Shown: positions 1-13,013, counted from the stretch's first letter. The stretch is DNA of 64,000 nucleotides from Craspedostauros australis (GCA_026770025.1 JAMXDE010000083.1:24070-88069), one strand, 5' to 3'. The notes: generated from the sequence alone by a model not told the origin. Program-made: numbers and translations.

Positions 1-1
1 G

Positions 2-499
2 GTCCCGCAAGCGCGGCCATTGGCCTTCCTCAAGATCGCAGCGGCGCTGTGGATTATCCATGCAATCCTAACAGTCGCATTGCAAATTCCAGTATCGCGA
101 CGAAGTGCCAACTCCAGTTTTTGCGTCTGGATAGCAGCACATCATGCGTCGTTGCTGGCAATGATCGATTGGACATGGGCGCGCATTCATTCAGGCAGCA
201 GCCATCCCACGACAGACTCGACCGTTCCAGATGTGTGGTCCAAGATCAATCGCCATGGATTGCCTATGTTCGTCATCGCCAACGTCCTCACAGGAATCGT
301 CAATCTCTCCATCGATACGATGGCTGTATCCGACCCCATCGCAGTTTGCATCGTGTTTGCGTACCTTGCCATCGTGGGTATCATTGCCACGAAAATCGGC
401 TGGATACGGTCAACGATCATCGCGGTGGCGCAATTGTCAAGAAAACCTGCCAATCTGCAAGTGTCGGGAGCATCCAAGTTCGAGGAAAAGGAGCAGTGA
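2..499 (+). CDS. PIGW: PIG-W/GWT1-like GPI inositol acyltransferase, C-terminal part (5' end outside window)
   Basis: The frame is open from the first bases of the window and stops with TGA at 497-499, so only the last ~165 residues are present. The sequence is hydrophobic, with at least three membrane segments. It carries the signature FVIANVLTGIVNLSIDTM followed by a final helix, which matches the conserved C-terminus of PIG-W/GWT1. That ER membrane enzyme acylates the inositol of GlcN-PI during GPI-anchor synthesis. This function is family knowledge. The tail after the last helix (about 30 residues, KFEEKEQ at the end) is cytosol-like and charged. No intron is visible in this part. The call rests on the LTGIVNLSIDT block; the rest of the gene lies to the left. 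Confidence 0.8.
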   Translation, partial: VPQARPLAFLKIAAALWIIHAILTVALQIPVSRRSANSSFCVWIAAHHASLLAMIDWTWARIHSGSSHPTTDSTVPDVWSKINRHGLPMFVIANVLTGIVNLSIDTMAVSDPIAVCIVFAYLAIVGIIATKIGWIRSTIIAVAQLSRKPANLQVSGASKFEEKEQ

Positions 500-924
500 C
501 GGCACCATCTATCGCCGCTTCGGATCCTCTCCCTCTGTTGCATTTGCATGTTGCTTGATGGACTCCAACAGACGAGTACGACCACATACCGTGTCCCGGA
601 GCTGGATGGGGCGAGTACTCGTAGGCCACAAGCACTCCGCGGGGGGCGCAAACTACGTCACTTAGAGCCTTCAAATTGAATCCCGCGCGGACATGCTCGA
701 TGATCTCAACGAACAGGAGGACAGGTAAGAGTATGTATGGTTCTTATTGTTAACATTTGCGATTGTGCAAATTGGGTCTCCGATTTCCTCTTCCCTCAGA
801 GTCTCCGTTCGCCCTCAGATCTAACACATTGCCATGTCTGGGCAACCTCCGTCGTGATTCCATCATCGACGTGACCTCCCACGGTCACTTTATCGCTCCT
901 TGCGTCCACCAGTTATACTCACGG

Positions 925-3900
925 TTAAGATGAAGCCATCGACACTGAGGTTGATGCCGACAGAGCGAGTGGATCGGGTTTCGCTGATTCGGAAGAGATA
1001 CTGCTGTTCTCCAAATCGAGCGCATCCACCATGTCTGCCAGCACCTCACGCCCTCTGGCCTCCCACTCCTTTCGGTTTGCCATTGCATAGTTCAGGTACT
1101 CATCGCTCGACTTGCCAAATACACCACACTCCTTCAGCTTCTTGGCCAACGGGATGATGTAAAAGTCAAAGAAACCGATCTCACCTTCATACCAATTCTC
1201 CATGGGATTGGTACCCGATCGACCAGCTTGGTAGGCTGTGTAAAACTCCTTGAACAGCCTCTCGTTCCACTTGCGATACACATGCCAGTGCTGCATGGTG
1301 TGCGCGACATCGGAGGCCTGGATCAAGTGCTCAATCACGATCGTGGCCTTGCGGTTGATCGCATCTCGGGGATCGTCCAGCTGGGTTGATGGATCGTCTG
1401 GCGATGACACCGATTCACCCGCAGGCTGTTGGTTGAAGGCCTTGTCCCATCGATCGTTCCTCAGCTTCTTCAGATCGGCGTCGACGATGTCTGTTGCCAT
1501 GACACCGTTCACCACAAGCTGTCTCAGACGACGGAGCTCGGATGTCGTGGAGCAGATGCACTCACGAAGCTCCAGGAAGTCCTCGGCCATGAACAGATCC
1601 CAGGCAAGGACCACGGAGTTCTGCTCGGCCACAGATCGGTTGTTGTACAGCGCTGCGATCCTGGTCTTCTCCTTCACGAGCTGAGCGTTGGTCACTCCGA
1701 GATGATCGACATCATGGATGAGAGCAGAGAAGGCGCAGGCAAACTGGGTCAGCGGATCAGAGGTGATACCGTACGTGTGATCGTGGAGGCTGGCCGCGAC
1801 TTGATCGGTGGCTTCGGTGACCGAAATTCCATCGATCGACTTCTCCAGCATCAGGTCGGTCGGCGCAACGATGCGAGCCAGGAGCTTGATGACGGACATG
1901 GTCACGTGCGATGCGTGCTCGAAGTTGTGGAAGGAGTTGGCGCGGTACATGCTGGCGATGCTGGCGATCAGCTCTCGCAGCTGCTGCACGATGACAGGAT
2001 CGAGATGGATCTGATCTGGATCAGCGTACTGTCTGGCGATCTTGGAATCAAACTCAGGAAGGCTGATGATCTCCCGCACCTCATCGAGCGGATTGAAAGT
2101 CGCACCGATATCGATATCGATGTCGATGTCGGATGGGTGAGCAGAAGGCTGGTCCCAATTTGCGGAGCTTGCGTACACTTGAGATCGACGTGGCTTCACA
2201 GTCTTGGAGTTCTCGTTGATGGCATGCTTGCGGGCGACGATCTGCTTGATCAGATTCAGCAGCATCTCCACGTTCCAGTCCACAAGACGCAGACTGCGCT
2301 CGTCTAGTCCGCTTTCTGCGACGCGGCCTGATTGGTCCACTGGTCTGGACGCAGCTGGCATGAGGCTCTGCAGGCATCCAGCATCGCTGTTGCTGGTGCA
2401 GCTTCCGCGATCCTTCTGGTCGTATCCAGAGCCGATCCAGTATCTGCGCATCGGAGGGGCGTCGAATGAGCGATGGAGCAGACAGGAAGGCAGGTGGCAA
2501 TTGAGAGATAGATTGCACAGAACAGTAGTAATCAGGTGTGAGATGAAGATGAAGAGGAAGAAGACAAACGAAGCAACAGCCGTGTCGGTAATAGTACCAA
2601 CAGCATCAACAGCATCAACAGCATCAACAGCATCAACAGCATCAACAGCATCAACAACACAAACACAAACACGAATGCAACCGTCAACTCACGTTTGCAT
2701 ATCCCCCTTTCCTTTGGCCTTCACCATGTGCTCGCGTTTGATCAGCCAGTGTCCCTTGCCGCAGAACTTCAAATACTCAGCAGTCTCCGTAGACACCTGG
2801 ATTCGCCCAACCTGACCAGTGTGCTCGATACGGGAAGCCGTATTCATCGTATCTCCGAACAGCTGGAAGCGAGCCCTCTCTCCTCTCAGGACACCAGCGG
2901 TCACCGGACCAGAGTGGATTCCGATACGAAGCGACAGATCACCCGTATCTGGACCGTGCGTGATCTCCAGCTCCTTCGTCATCACGTTCACGCGTGTGAG
3001 GATATCGCAAGCGAATTGGACCATCACCACGGCATGATCCTTTCGCGGATCAGGGATGCCGGTGGCGGCGACGTAGCAGTCACCGACGGTCTCGACCTTG
3101 AACACACGACGGGCCTTGGCGATCTGATCGAAGGAAGAGAAGATCTTCTCCAGGAACGTGAACACCTGGGATGGCTCACGGACGGAGCTCCAGGCGGTGA
3201 AGCCTGCGATATCCGCGAACAGGATCGTCGTGTCAAGGAACAGATCAGCCATGGGACGTGAGTCCATGCCAGAACCCTCAATGTCTCCGGCCAGGAAGCT
3301 CTTGAGGCCGGAGATTTGGCTGGCAACGCCCTTGTTTTTTCCTGTCTGACTGTTGGTGATGAGTCGATCGCGGATGTTTCGCGGGAAGAGGGACGAGACG
3401 ATGGCGTTGGACTTGGCCGCATTCTCGACCAGTCTTTCGTTGCGGCGGTAGACGAAGAGGTCGTAGATGAAGAAGACGACCGCAACGAAGACGAATGTAC
3501 AGCACACGATGATGGCGAATATCTCCGGAGTGAACTTGTCGTATGGTTGCTGGAAGTCGCGGGAGGGGTAGAGGAACATTGAGTACTGGCAGTGTCCTGG
3601 GGTGGTTGCGAAGTCTGCATGATCATTGAGGGCAAGGTCGACCTTTCGTTCGTAGCTGTCGTACTTTGTGTCATGCAGATCACCTGGTGGTCGTGTACGA
3701 AGAATGGGGGATGGAAAACGTAGATCAAAGATTGAGGAAGCAGAAGACACGAAGAGAGTGAGGATGGTAGAAAGAGAAGCAAGCATACGTTTGAGCGAGA
3801 TCGCGTGAAGCACCCCAGGGCACACACGTACGGGGAGCGTGACGTGGCGAACAAATGTGAAGGCGCTTTGTGAAGAGTGAAGCGAATGGCATGGAGGCGA

Positions 3901-5632
3901 AGCGAGCGACAACGCTTACCGTTTCCCTCGAAGATGGCATCACCGCCATTGATGACATAGGTGTAGGATTGGTTGCAGTCGTTCTTGATGACAGCGTAGA
4001 AGCCCTTGACGTTGGAAGGGAGTAGATCCTTCAGTGCAGCGTCCCATGCAGCTCCGCCACCCAACACAGCGACGATTTTGGAGTTGTAGTCTCCAACTTT
4101 CTCGTGGACTGGGTGGAACGCGAAGCTGTGTGGATGTTCGGTGCTGGAATCTTTCAGTTTGGCATGCATGACCTCGTGCTCTTCTTGTGTAAAGCCGATG
4201 CCTGCTCCAATGTACTTGCGGACGTTTGAAATGATGGTTTGGTTCTTGAGCGCGAAGATTGCTTTGGACACCAGATCATAGTCAGGTATGGAGAATGCGT
4301 TCCAGTTCACGAAGCCGTAGGTGAAAGTTGCTGGAGCGTTCTCCCAGAGCGGGAAGTAGTAGTCACGCTTGATGTCCTCCACGAAACCAGCGGGGGACGG
4401 GCGCGTGACGTACGAGTGAAAGCCAACTGGCTTCAGTTTGTCCAGGTTTCCGTTTTGTTCGATGTGGTCACCTTGGATCATTTTTTCGTGTGTCTCGGTG
4501 GTGTAACTGACCCACTCCTCCAGCTGGTCGTGCTCCACACGATGAAGACAGGCAACGACTTCCATGGGCGTTTGCTCCAGGAAAGTCTGGGCAAATGTTA
4601 CGTAGTATTCGATGGATACGAATGGCCATGTTTGGTTGGTGACCTGTGCCGCCGCTGTTATTGAGTTCGCCAGTCCCCTGTACCCCATGCGGAGAGCTTG
4701 TTGTTGGTCGACAGCAGCATCTCCGACTGTTTTGGAGAATTGCTTGAACTGTGCGCATGAGCGTCCAAACGATCGATTGATGCGAATTGGTGGTACGATG
4801 GCGCACAGCAGTTCGACAGCCGGAGAGGTTTAGTCGTAGACAAGGAAGGATTGAGATGGATGAGTGATGGTTGCCGTGATGAAGAGAGGAGAGGTGAGAT
4901 GTCGCTTTGCCATAGAGCACGGGGAGACGCTTGACCAGGAGGGAATCTGGTGGACTGTTTTGCCCACGGACTTGGAAGTTGGTATCCTCGGAGGGAAAGA
5001 CTTCTGGGCGGCATACTTACGGCGGCGTCGAAGTTCTCGTCCTGTTCATCTTGGAGGAACTGGTGGGAGGAGCATGCGGGGCAGGTTGGTGTGAGGGTGT
5101 GCAGCAATGGCGAAACAGACCGATGGTGAGGTTAGTGCATGAACGACAAGCATCGAGATGGTGCCGGTTGAGATCAGGCATCAGGCATCAACATCGACAA
5201 AGTCAAGATCGATGTTGATGATAACGCCAAAGATAACACCAGGATAACACCAATGAAGACACTGATGATGGATGCTGTACATAGTCGTGGGTGAAGATGA
5301 ATCATCGACAGGCCACCAACCCAAACCTCCAGCCGTGTGAGCATTCGTATCTCTCGCATTTGAGATCGCGAGCCCACACATTCTTGGACACAACTTACTC
5401 TGTATGTGGTCCAGGTGACCGTGACTGCTGTTGCGAGGAGAGCGCCGGTTACCATCAGCCTCCACAACCGAATGTTCAGTGTATCTTTTCTGGCGGCATT
5501 GCGCACTGCCTGAACCTCATCGCCCTCGTCGGACACAGAGTCCGTACCTTGGCTCGGTGCCACGGTAATAGATTCGTTGAACATGAAGCCATGTCGATTG
5601 CAATCGGCAGGTTCATCGATACTCCCTGACAT
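925..5632 (-). CDS. Receptor-type nucleotide cyclase fused to cyclic-nucleotide phosphodiesterase (5 exons)
   Basis: Exons on the minus strand: 5399-5632, 5021-5059, 3920-4748, 2693-3683 and 925-2443. All joins keep frame and use GT/AG, giving 1,203 aa. Order: short cytosolic N-terminus; membrane helix about 56-76; extracellular region about 80-420; second helix about 421-445; class III cyclase domain about 515-675; PDE domain about 865-1170. Cyclase metal aspartates are D525 (ILFADIAGF) and D569 (VETVGDCY). E565 is the guanine-type residue, N648 and R652 sit in NTASRIE, and position 641 is Q where guanylate cyclases usually have C. PDE metal residues are in HNFEH (from H870), HDVDH (941-945) and QASD (D1076). 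The protein should make and destroy cyclic nucleotide (probably cGMP) at a membrane in response to an extracellular cue. This TM-ectodomain-TM-cyclase-PDE order is known from diatoms. The 13-residue second exon is the least certain join but restores a continuous helical stretch. Confidence 0.88.
2598..2656. repeat. 9-bp minisatellite in intron 4 of the cyclase/PDE gene
   Basis: About six and a half copies of CAACAGCAT lie inside the 249-bp intron (2444-2692), close to its donor end. The unit is a multiple of three, so the array reads as an open frame, but it lies outside the spliced coding sequence. Confidence 0.9.
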
Positions 5633-5837
5633 CTTGACCCCTCGCTTCTTCGACGTTGTCTCGATCTCTTGATTGATGGTGTCGTCGTCGTCGGCGGCGG
5701 CGGCGTCGTTGAATTAGCGCGTGCTTTCTTTGCAATACGCGCGGCCTGTTTTGTGTTGGTCTTGTTCGTGATGCTTTTGGTTCGTTTGCTTGCCTTTCTT
5801 TGCTTTTCTCTGCGTCTCTTTTTTATGTTTGAATGTG

Positions 5838-5975
5838 CGTCTCTCTCTCTCTCTCTCTTCCTCTCTGTGCGTGTGTTTGTGTGCGTGTGTTTGTGTGCGT
5901 GTGTTTGTGTTTGTGTGCGTGTGTTTGTGTGCGTGTGTTTGTGTGCGTTTGTGTGCGTGCGCGCGGGTGTGTGTT
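5838..5975. repeat. CT- and GT-rich low-complexity tract upstream of the cyclase gene
   Basis: A CT run (about 5838-5868) is followed by alternating GTGTGTTT/GTGTGC motifs to about 5975. It begins roughly 200 bp upstream of the cyclase start codon. Repeat-encoded open frames on both strands here are artefacts. Confidence 0.85.
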
Positions 5976-6129
5976 GCTTCCTCTTTTCCAGTATTCTATT
6001 ACATTTGTGAGCGACCAAACAAAAGAGATGTCGCAAGTTGTGTCGATTACGCTACCACCGCTCAAACCTTCCGAGTATGCGTAATAAGTTCCTCTTCGTT
6101 GCTGACACTGTGTGGCATTCCCGAAGCAG

Positions 6130-6192
6130 TTTCAGGGGAAGGCAAAGCGCTTTCAGGGGAAGGCAAAGCGCTTTCAGGGGAAGGCAAAGCGG
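6130..6192. repeat. Three tandem copies of a 21-bp unit
   Basis: Units begin at 6130, 6151 and 6172. Each starts TTTCAGGGGAAGGCAAAGCG, and the third differs only at its last base. The unit length is divisible by three. No gene could be assigned around it. Confidence 0.9.
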
Positions 6193-6199
6193 ATTCGGC

Positions 6200-8630
6200 A
6201 AACTCTCTGGCATGTCGTCGCCAAGGTCGGATACGGACACATGTCCACCCATGAACTGGTAGTTTTTGGGAGAGTTATGGCACCGGAGGTTTCGAGACTT
6301 CCCCGCCCTCGTGAACTTCATCGGTGTGGAAAGCTGCTCCCTTACCGAAAACATCCGCTTTGTATTCTCCTTCAATTCGTTTGCGATCTGCCCGAGAAGG
6401 TTCACTTGCTTGTGGCGACATCCTCAGAGCATCAAGTTCTGAGTGACATCCAAACCATTCCGTACTTTTGTATCGACGAGCCTAACTTTCCCGCATCCTT
6501 CAGTGGGGGCCAAAGAGCCAATCACTCTTGCACACAGCTGAGACCTCGTCGAGCACATCTATCGTACGTTCAGACAAGTGCAAGCCACAAGATGGGCAAG
6601 AGAGCACAGAATGAATCATCGCACTGCATTCCCCAATCGATATACCCACCTCAAGATCCACGACCGAACCAAGTCGGAGCTTGTTCGGCTAAATTCCGCG
6701 GAGGTGAAGGCAAGCGTTCTACGACTCGGTCGTGGCAACTTCTGGTCAGTGTGCGCTGACCCTGTCAACTTTGGTCTTTTGTGAGACCCCCACGACTGTT
6801 TTCCGACGTTTGCGTCCACAGCGTCGTCAACGGACGGAATGATGTGACCATTCAAGGACATTTTGTTGATGCGAACGCTTCTCCGCCAGTTGTGACGAAC
6901 AGGTTGAATTCGCCTTTTCGGCGGCTTTCACAGATTGGTAGGAAAAAGAATGTCATTTCGGGACACACGAAAGAGCACGTTTGGCAGAACGTTGTCAAAG
7001 TGAAACGTGCTTGTGTCAGGAATCAGGGGTACAACTTTGTCAAGATACCCATGATTGCCGCACCTCCCAACAATATCTTCACGACTGAACAAGATCGACT
7101 CTTGTTGATCATACTTGGACCACCTTGTAGCTTGTCCCTTGTCACTCTTCCATCAGTGACTGACACCAATCACAGTCATGTCCTGCCATGGAGTCTGTCC
7201 ATGTACCACTGCTGAAATGAGGGCGAACCTATGGTTCAACCACTAGGGATGTATTCGCACATGAGCCAAGACTATGTGCGATACTGTCGATAAGTCCCAA
7301 GCATGTCAACGTGCATCGACGGACAAGAAGTCACCCCAATGGGAGAAACAATGAGAAGGAGAAATGGAGGCAATCTTGCAATCACCCAAGAGCACGAATG
7401 ACGATGCAATATCAATCAAACATGACCACTGGATGAGTGATGGTGGCATACGAAGAATACTGAGGAATCGAGGATGATGTGGGATCGATCGGTCTGAGAC
7501 CCATGCTGAAGGTACCCATGTGACTATGAAAAATGCAGCTCGAATGTAGAAGAGGCATGACACTACAGGAATGCATGATGAATCTGCAGGAGAGAGAGCA
7601 TGAGTGTTGGCAAGTTCCGCTCACGGTAACCTACGATCGTGGAAGATGGTGTTGGTTGATAGTCGTTCGTTTGCTATTTCATTACTTGGTTACTCCGATC
7701 CTCTCGGTGTACACCAGTTGTCTTGCCCGATGCTCTCGGCGCTTCAATCTGTTTCGTAGATTCGGTCTCCGACTATGAGTCGGTACGCGAGATCCTCTCT
7801 CGCTCCTCTCTGTATTCTCTCTCTCTCTACATCGTGTACTCGTGTTACACGATACTCCGAGTTCGATGCGTACTCCGCATTCGACACTCCGTTCATTCAG
7901 TACTGGCTCCTACTCCATGAGTACTTACCATTTGAAGTTCACCTTCTGTATCCATGATGCTGATGTCCTTCAGTCATCGGATCTTCGCCTCCTGCTCTGA
8001 CTTGGAGACAGATGTCGACGTGGTGACATGTTGACATCCTGTCGACGTCAGTAGGCGTCCTTCTGCTCTCCAGATGTCACGTTCCATTGGTGATGCAGCA
8101 GTCTGTCAGATGATATCGTCATCTGAGGTTTAGTTGGGAAGTACCTCGAGATTCTCTTGGTACCATTGATGGATGGACGGACGATCTTCCAATTCTCTCA
8201 GAAATCGTTATTTGCAAATTTCCTCCAGAAATCTTGCCCCTTTTCATGTGTTCCATTTCCGCTGTAATTCTGACGAATCCCAGCATACTATCGACACGAG
8301 TGTAGTTATACCGTCCAAGTGCGTATGAGAGAATAACGGGTGAACGATGCACATATACTCGCATGTACATCTCGACACATGAGAGCAAGATGATGAAGCA
8401 GATGAAAGCAACCACGGACAAGTGCATGACCATGGTGAACTGCTATGGACTATGCTTGCTGTTGAATTGGAATTGAAGAGAGTCAAGGAGTTTGTTCTCA
8501 CAGTTCTAAAATGGTATGATCTAACAACAGATTAGATTCATACTATAACCCCGGATCTCCAACAGGGACACAATAAAGTGGAAAGTAGCCTGTTCTTTAT
8601 TGAACTTTGACTGAAGCCAAAGACATGGAC
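6200..8630. other. Stretch without an assignable gene
   Basis: Only weak open frames are present. These include a 215-codon + frame at 6112-6759, which runs through the 21-bp repeats, a 144-codon + frame at 6781-7215, and a 104-codon minus frame at 8119-8433 with one N-terminal hydrophobic segment. None shows a recognised motif. They may be decayed gene or transposon pieces. CT-rich low complexity occurs near 7795-7830. Confidence 0.5.
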
Positions 8631-8637
8631 AAGAGTC

Positions 8638-9012
8638 TTGTCATCGGTCCTTGGTATAAAAAACAAGGTCAAGGGTTGCATCATCACTGACGCGGACACA
8701 CTGGCAACGTGGAAAGATCTGCGATGCTTTATCAGCAGGTCCAACCCAACATCGAAGAGTGAAAATTTCTACATGCAAATCTTGATGTCCTCAGACATGG
8801 ACATGCAGATGTTCATGATCTGGAATACACAACCCGAGGGAGCGTACCACGAAGGCAAATACTCCAACAACCAAGATTTGAAAGATGCAGAACATAACAC
8901 GGAAATAGGTTTCATGGAATACTCTAGCAACTTGACCAAGGGTAAACAAACCCTGGTGATCATCAGCCAGCTGTTGGAAGAAAAGCATGCGAAGCTCAAA
9001 GTAGGCGGTTGA
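8638..9012 (+). pseudogene. Unrecognised 124-codon frame, possible gene remnant
   Basis: The open frame has a protein-like composition: charged, with methionine-rich stretches such as MSSDMDMQMFM. It has no recognised domain. It starts at a TTG-type codon and no flanking exon could be linked to it. A second small frame lies nearby on the minus strand at 9322-9576 and reads as a basic helix (QLRNHSKRLKKKFSKL). The two might be debris of one element, but I cannot show this. Confidence 0.2.
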
Positions 9013-9019
9013 GTGAAGC

Positions 9020-11040
9020 ACATGGGGAAGGTATCAGCGAAAATAGAGGGCAAAAGAAGTCAGGTTGTTTCCGACTTTGCATTCAAGTGTTGGACTTTGG
9101 CAGGTGAAAAGGGAAAGTGAGACTGCCAACGTCAGCGCGGTTATTCGTAGTGTACCCACAAACGTAGATGAGATGATTGAGACTGTTTTTCGAGTTGGTT
9201 TGGTGATTGTTAAGTTTGAGTTTTGTAGGGTTGTGTTTTGATGAGATTTTATTGGTTGAAGGTTGGAGAGGAAAACAAGATGGGCTCGTCATTGCACTGC
9301 TCTGCTGTTGGTTGTTGCTGTTCATGGTCTAGTACATTTGAAAATTGCTCCACAATCGCAGATGATGAAATCACGATGTTTCATCATTCTTGGCAGCTTT
9401 GAGAACTTCTTCTTCAATCGTTTGGAGTGGTTCCGCAGCTGTTCCAAGTCTTTGTCCTGTTTTTCAGTTTGCAGGATGGTCTTGCTTTGATCCAAGGCCA
9501 GTACATCCTGTATGGAAGATATCATGGCAAATGATAGTTCAAATGTATCAACACCAGGGACCATTGGAGGCTGCATTTTTTAGCACTCATGATGTTAGAA
9601 TAGGTGGCAAAGAGGTAGGTGAGAAGCATCAACTGTGCATGCAGCATGGACGACACACTTTTATGCTTGCAGACAGATGGCTTCACATATGTAGGCTATT
9701 TTGGGGTCAGATTGCCTGTCCATTTTGTTGCTCATTCGTGTGTACTGGTGGTAGTACAGAAAACATGGTCAACAGTCAACAGGTACATGAGGGGAAATAC
9801 CAATTTTGAGCAATTTTCAGTGACATAGTTGGAATTCGTGTGCTGTTGGGACATGATCCGGAGGGAAGACCTCGCGGACTGCCAGTTTCAGAGAGACCGT
9901 TTGATGCAGTTCGCAAGGGGTGAGTGCCTGGGGAAGTAGTAGTGGTAACAATGAGCAGAGTAGTGCTGTTTGTACTAATCTTGGCTTGTGATTATACTGA
10001 GTTAGTTTGTAGTCTTGGTAGGATGAAGAAATGGTGTCGCACAGTTGATATGGCTCTGCACTGATCCACATGGTTCAGTGTTGAGGGCAGACGTTGCTCC
10101 TTGCTCTTGTTCATCTCTCTGTGTGCTGTTGCATTGCAGTGTAGAGCATAACAGCTCAGCACTTTATTGAATCTGAGGATGCAGCAGCAGTTGTAGTTGG
10201 AATTCACCATTGGATTCCCTGCTTGAGTTGAAGCAGGTTGGATATTCATGCTATGACTGTGACGACAAGGTGGTTGTCATAGTCAGGGAGGGAATCAAGA
10301 CAAGTTGCAGTTAGTAGGATCTGAGGAGCATAGTTCCCAGGATGATTGGACTCAGGTCAATCATGGCATTGAGTCAGCAATGGTTCGTGAATGAAAGAGG
10401 AAGAAAAAGAGGAGAGGAGAGTTGGAAAGTTCCGCGCCAAAAGTGAATTTTCAGGCATCGGCAGCGGACACCATAGGTTGGAGGTCGTCTGTCCCTTATT
10501 GAACTTCAACTATTTTCGTTTCCAAGTGCCTGACTTCGTTGGAATCACAGCATACTTATTGATGTGGCTTTCGGTGACCCATAGAACAGTACTCTACTCT
10601 ACTGTACCAACTAAAATGACATCACGACTTCAACGATGCGAAAGACTTCATGGATGACAGCTTTGGCCTCAATCTCGATTATGATCATCATTTCTGCTGG
10701 ATCTTCCTCAAAACGAAGAGAGCGCACACCCCCAATCGAGATCAACCATGAGAGGGAATCGGCAAGAGCAAAATACTGGTGGAGGATTCGAATACTCCGA
10801 CAGAGCAAGTACGGTGGCGGGCCGTCATGTGCGTGAGGGTTCGCCATCGTCGACAAGAAAGGCGAGGTGGACGAGTCTCATGGCACAGCCTTGGTTCGAC
10901 CTCGCTTGGGTTTCCGTCGAGCCGCTCTTCCTCACTGGCCCCGTCGAATTCTGCCGTCTCTTGTTGTCATGCATTCATGCGCGCGCCGTGCAATATTTCT
11001 GAGCTTGGGCAGAACCATCTGGGACGATGTGTTCATAGCC
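9020..11040. other. Stretch without an assignable gene
   Basis: No convincing coding sequence is visible in about 2 kb between the weak frame at 8638-9012 and the end of the first reductase gene. Open frames are short, overlap on both strands and lack recognisable motifs. The sequence is unique-looking, without tandem repeats. Confidence 0.5.
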
Positions 11041-11044
11041 CACC

Positions 11045-12345
11045 TCACTTCTTCTCCACACCCCCGCTTTCGATGATCTGTTCGAACATGCTGATCATAG
11101 CTTTGTCCCAGGGACGGTATTCAATTCCCAACTCTCGCTTCGATTTGGAGTTGTCCAAGTTGAGAGCCACGTCGATGTTGTTCGCGACGAATTTGCGCGT
11201 GATGAGTGGGTTGATGTATGGTCCGGCCAAGTACAGCAGAGTCTTTGGTACGCTCTTCACCGGAACCGGATACTGGGGAAATTTCTTGCGAAGGACCTGT
11301 GTTGGATTGCATTGTCGTGTATTGCAAAGCTCGTGCATAGATATGGTATTATTGGGGTGACGAGTAAGGAATGGCAAGCGTACGGGAGCATGATGTGAGT
11401 GATCGTACGAATTGCGTAAATCAAGAGATATGCATTCCATCGGCGAGCTTCAAAATACGTTGCTAAATCCATTGTTTGAATTGGAGTTGATGAATTCAAT
11501 AGAGCAGAACGAATTGTACTCACAGCAGCAGCTTCAACGAAGTTGGAGTTCTTCGCACACAGGATGTGCCTGCCGGCCACGCCCTCCTTGTAGGCTGCGA
11601 TAATGTGAGCCTTGGCCACGTCCTGAACGTCCACGTATCCCATTCCAAGGTTGGGCACGCCATCCTTGTACTTTCCGCCGCCCATCGAAATCAGTATTTT
11701 GAATGACTCGCTGCTGGCGTGGAACTTCAATCCTGGTCCAGTCACAAAAGCTGGATTGATGGTGGCCATCGTCCACTGATTCTGAGAGCCGGCGACCTGC
11801 CATGCTGCCATCTCTGCCAATACCTTGGCGTAATAGTATGGTTGGTAGTCGATGCTCGCAGTCATGTTGATGTTATCCTCCGTCAAGATGTTGCCGGGTG
11901 CGTTGTTTGTGTCGGATGCATCCGTGTAGATGGCCGCGACCGAACTGGTCATGACGACACGGCGCACCGATAGAGTCTTCGTTGCCGTGTTGAGCACATC
12001 CCTGGTCCCACTCACGGCCGGATCGACCAGTTCCTTCTGAGGATCGTCCACCATCAGTGAGACCGGCGAAGCTATGTGAAAGACCACGGAACAACCTTTC
12101 ATGCCTTCCGCAAACGACCCTGGTTCTGTCAGATCAGCACGGAACAGCTTGATGGATCCTGGAGAGTCATCGGCGACATCTGTGAGGTACTTGAACTCCT
12201 CCGGCTTGGAAAGGTCGCGGACGGTTCCATGAACGGTGGCGCCCGCATCCAGGAGTTGCTTGATGAGCACACCCGCGATGTACCCTTCTGCCCCTGTGAC
12301 CAGGACGGGAGATGAAGTATCGACTTTCCAGGTTGCTTCAGCCAT
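11045..12345 (-). CDS. Dihydroflavonol-4-reductase-like NAD(P)-dependent reductase, copy A (2 exons)
   Basis: Exon 1 is 11524-12345 and exon 2 is 11045-11296. The 227-bp intron has a GTGAGT donor and CACAG acceptor, and the join is in phase 0, giving 357 aa. The fold is an extended short-chain dehydrogenase. The dinucleotide motif VTGAEGYIAG is at residues 16-25, the segment VVMTSS (131-135) contains the catalytic Ser region, and Y170-xxx-K174 is the catalytic pair. This is the dihydroflavonol reductase/cinnamoyl-CoA reductase/methylglyoxal reductase branch, which reduces carbonyl groups with NADPH. The true substrate in an alga cannot be told from sequence. A close paralogue (copy B) lies immediately upstream on the same strand and has the same exon 1 length and the same intron position, so the pair arose by tandem duplication. 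No signal peptide is evident, so the protein is probably cytosolic. Confidence 0.88.
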
Positions 12346-12897
12346 AATGTTGATGCTGTGGTTGCTTCTTCAGCTCACTTGCTTTGTCGCTTTGATGATT
12401 GCTTGCTTGGGAAAGGTTGTGAACGCAAGCGGAGGCATTCAGACTGATGTGTGTGGAGCGCTTCCCGCAGATCTTCCCTCATTCTCTTCTTTGTGTGTCT
12501 GGTCGTGCTGTGTGCCACGCAACATGAGGATGGGCATTGCGAAGTCTCCTGTCGCCATCACTGCCGCCATTCTGATTTGCGGATCTGGCTTCGTTTTGTT
12601 CTGTGTGGTTTGCAGCCGTGTTCGTGTGGAATTCTCGAGCGAATGAGTATCTTTGTGGATGTTGGTGTGAAATAAGGTTTTCTGCAGTTTCTGCGCTACG
12701 TTCGATTTGGTGATACTGTGATGCTGGATGGTTTGATACTTTGGTACATCGTGGTCAAGCGCAAAGTGATGAGCCAGGTGGTGAACTTGGGGCTGAAGTG
12801 GTGTGCATAAGTCGTACAATACTAATCTTAGAGCATATGATATTGTACGAAATAGAGCGTCGTGCTGGAAATGCGGTATGTGTGCTCCTGCTCACCA

Positions 12898-13013
12898 TAC
12901 GAGTACGAGTACGAGTACGAGCCCGAGTCCATTTACTTTGTCATTTACTTTGTCATTTACTTTGTCATTTACTTTGTCATTTACTTTGTCATTTACTTTG
13001 TCATTTACTTTGT
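12898..13013. repeat. Hexamer and 12-bp tandem repeats between the two reductase genes
   Basis: A short run of GTACGA units (about 12898-12920) is followed by seven exact copies of CATTTACTTTGT (12930-13013). The array lies between the stop of copy B (13128) and the start of copy A (12345), so it sits in the 3' flank of one gene and the upstream region of the other. Confidence 0.92.

Noticed and set aside
5669-6254. Open frames rich in Cys/Val (+) and His/Thr (-)
   Set aside because: They are translations of the CT/GT low-complexity tract upstream of the cyclase gene.
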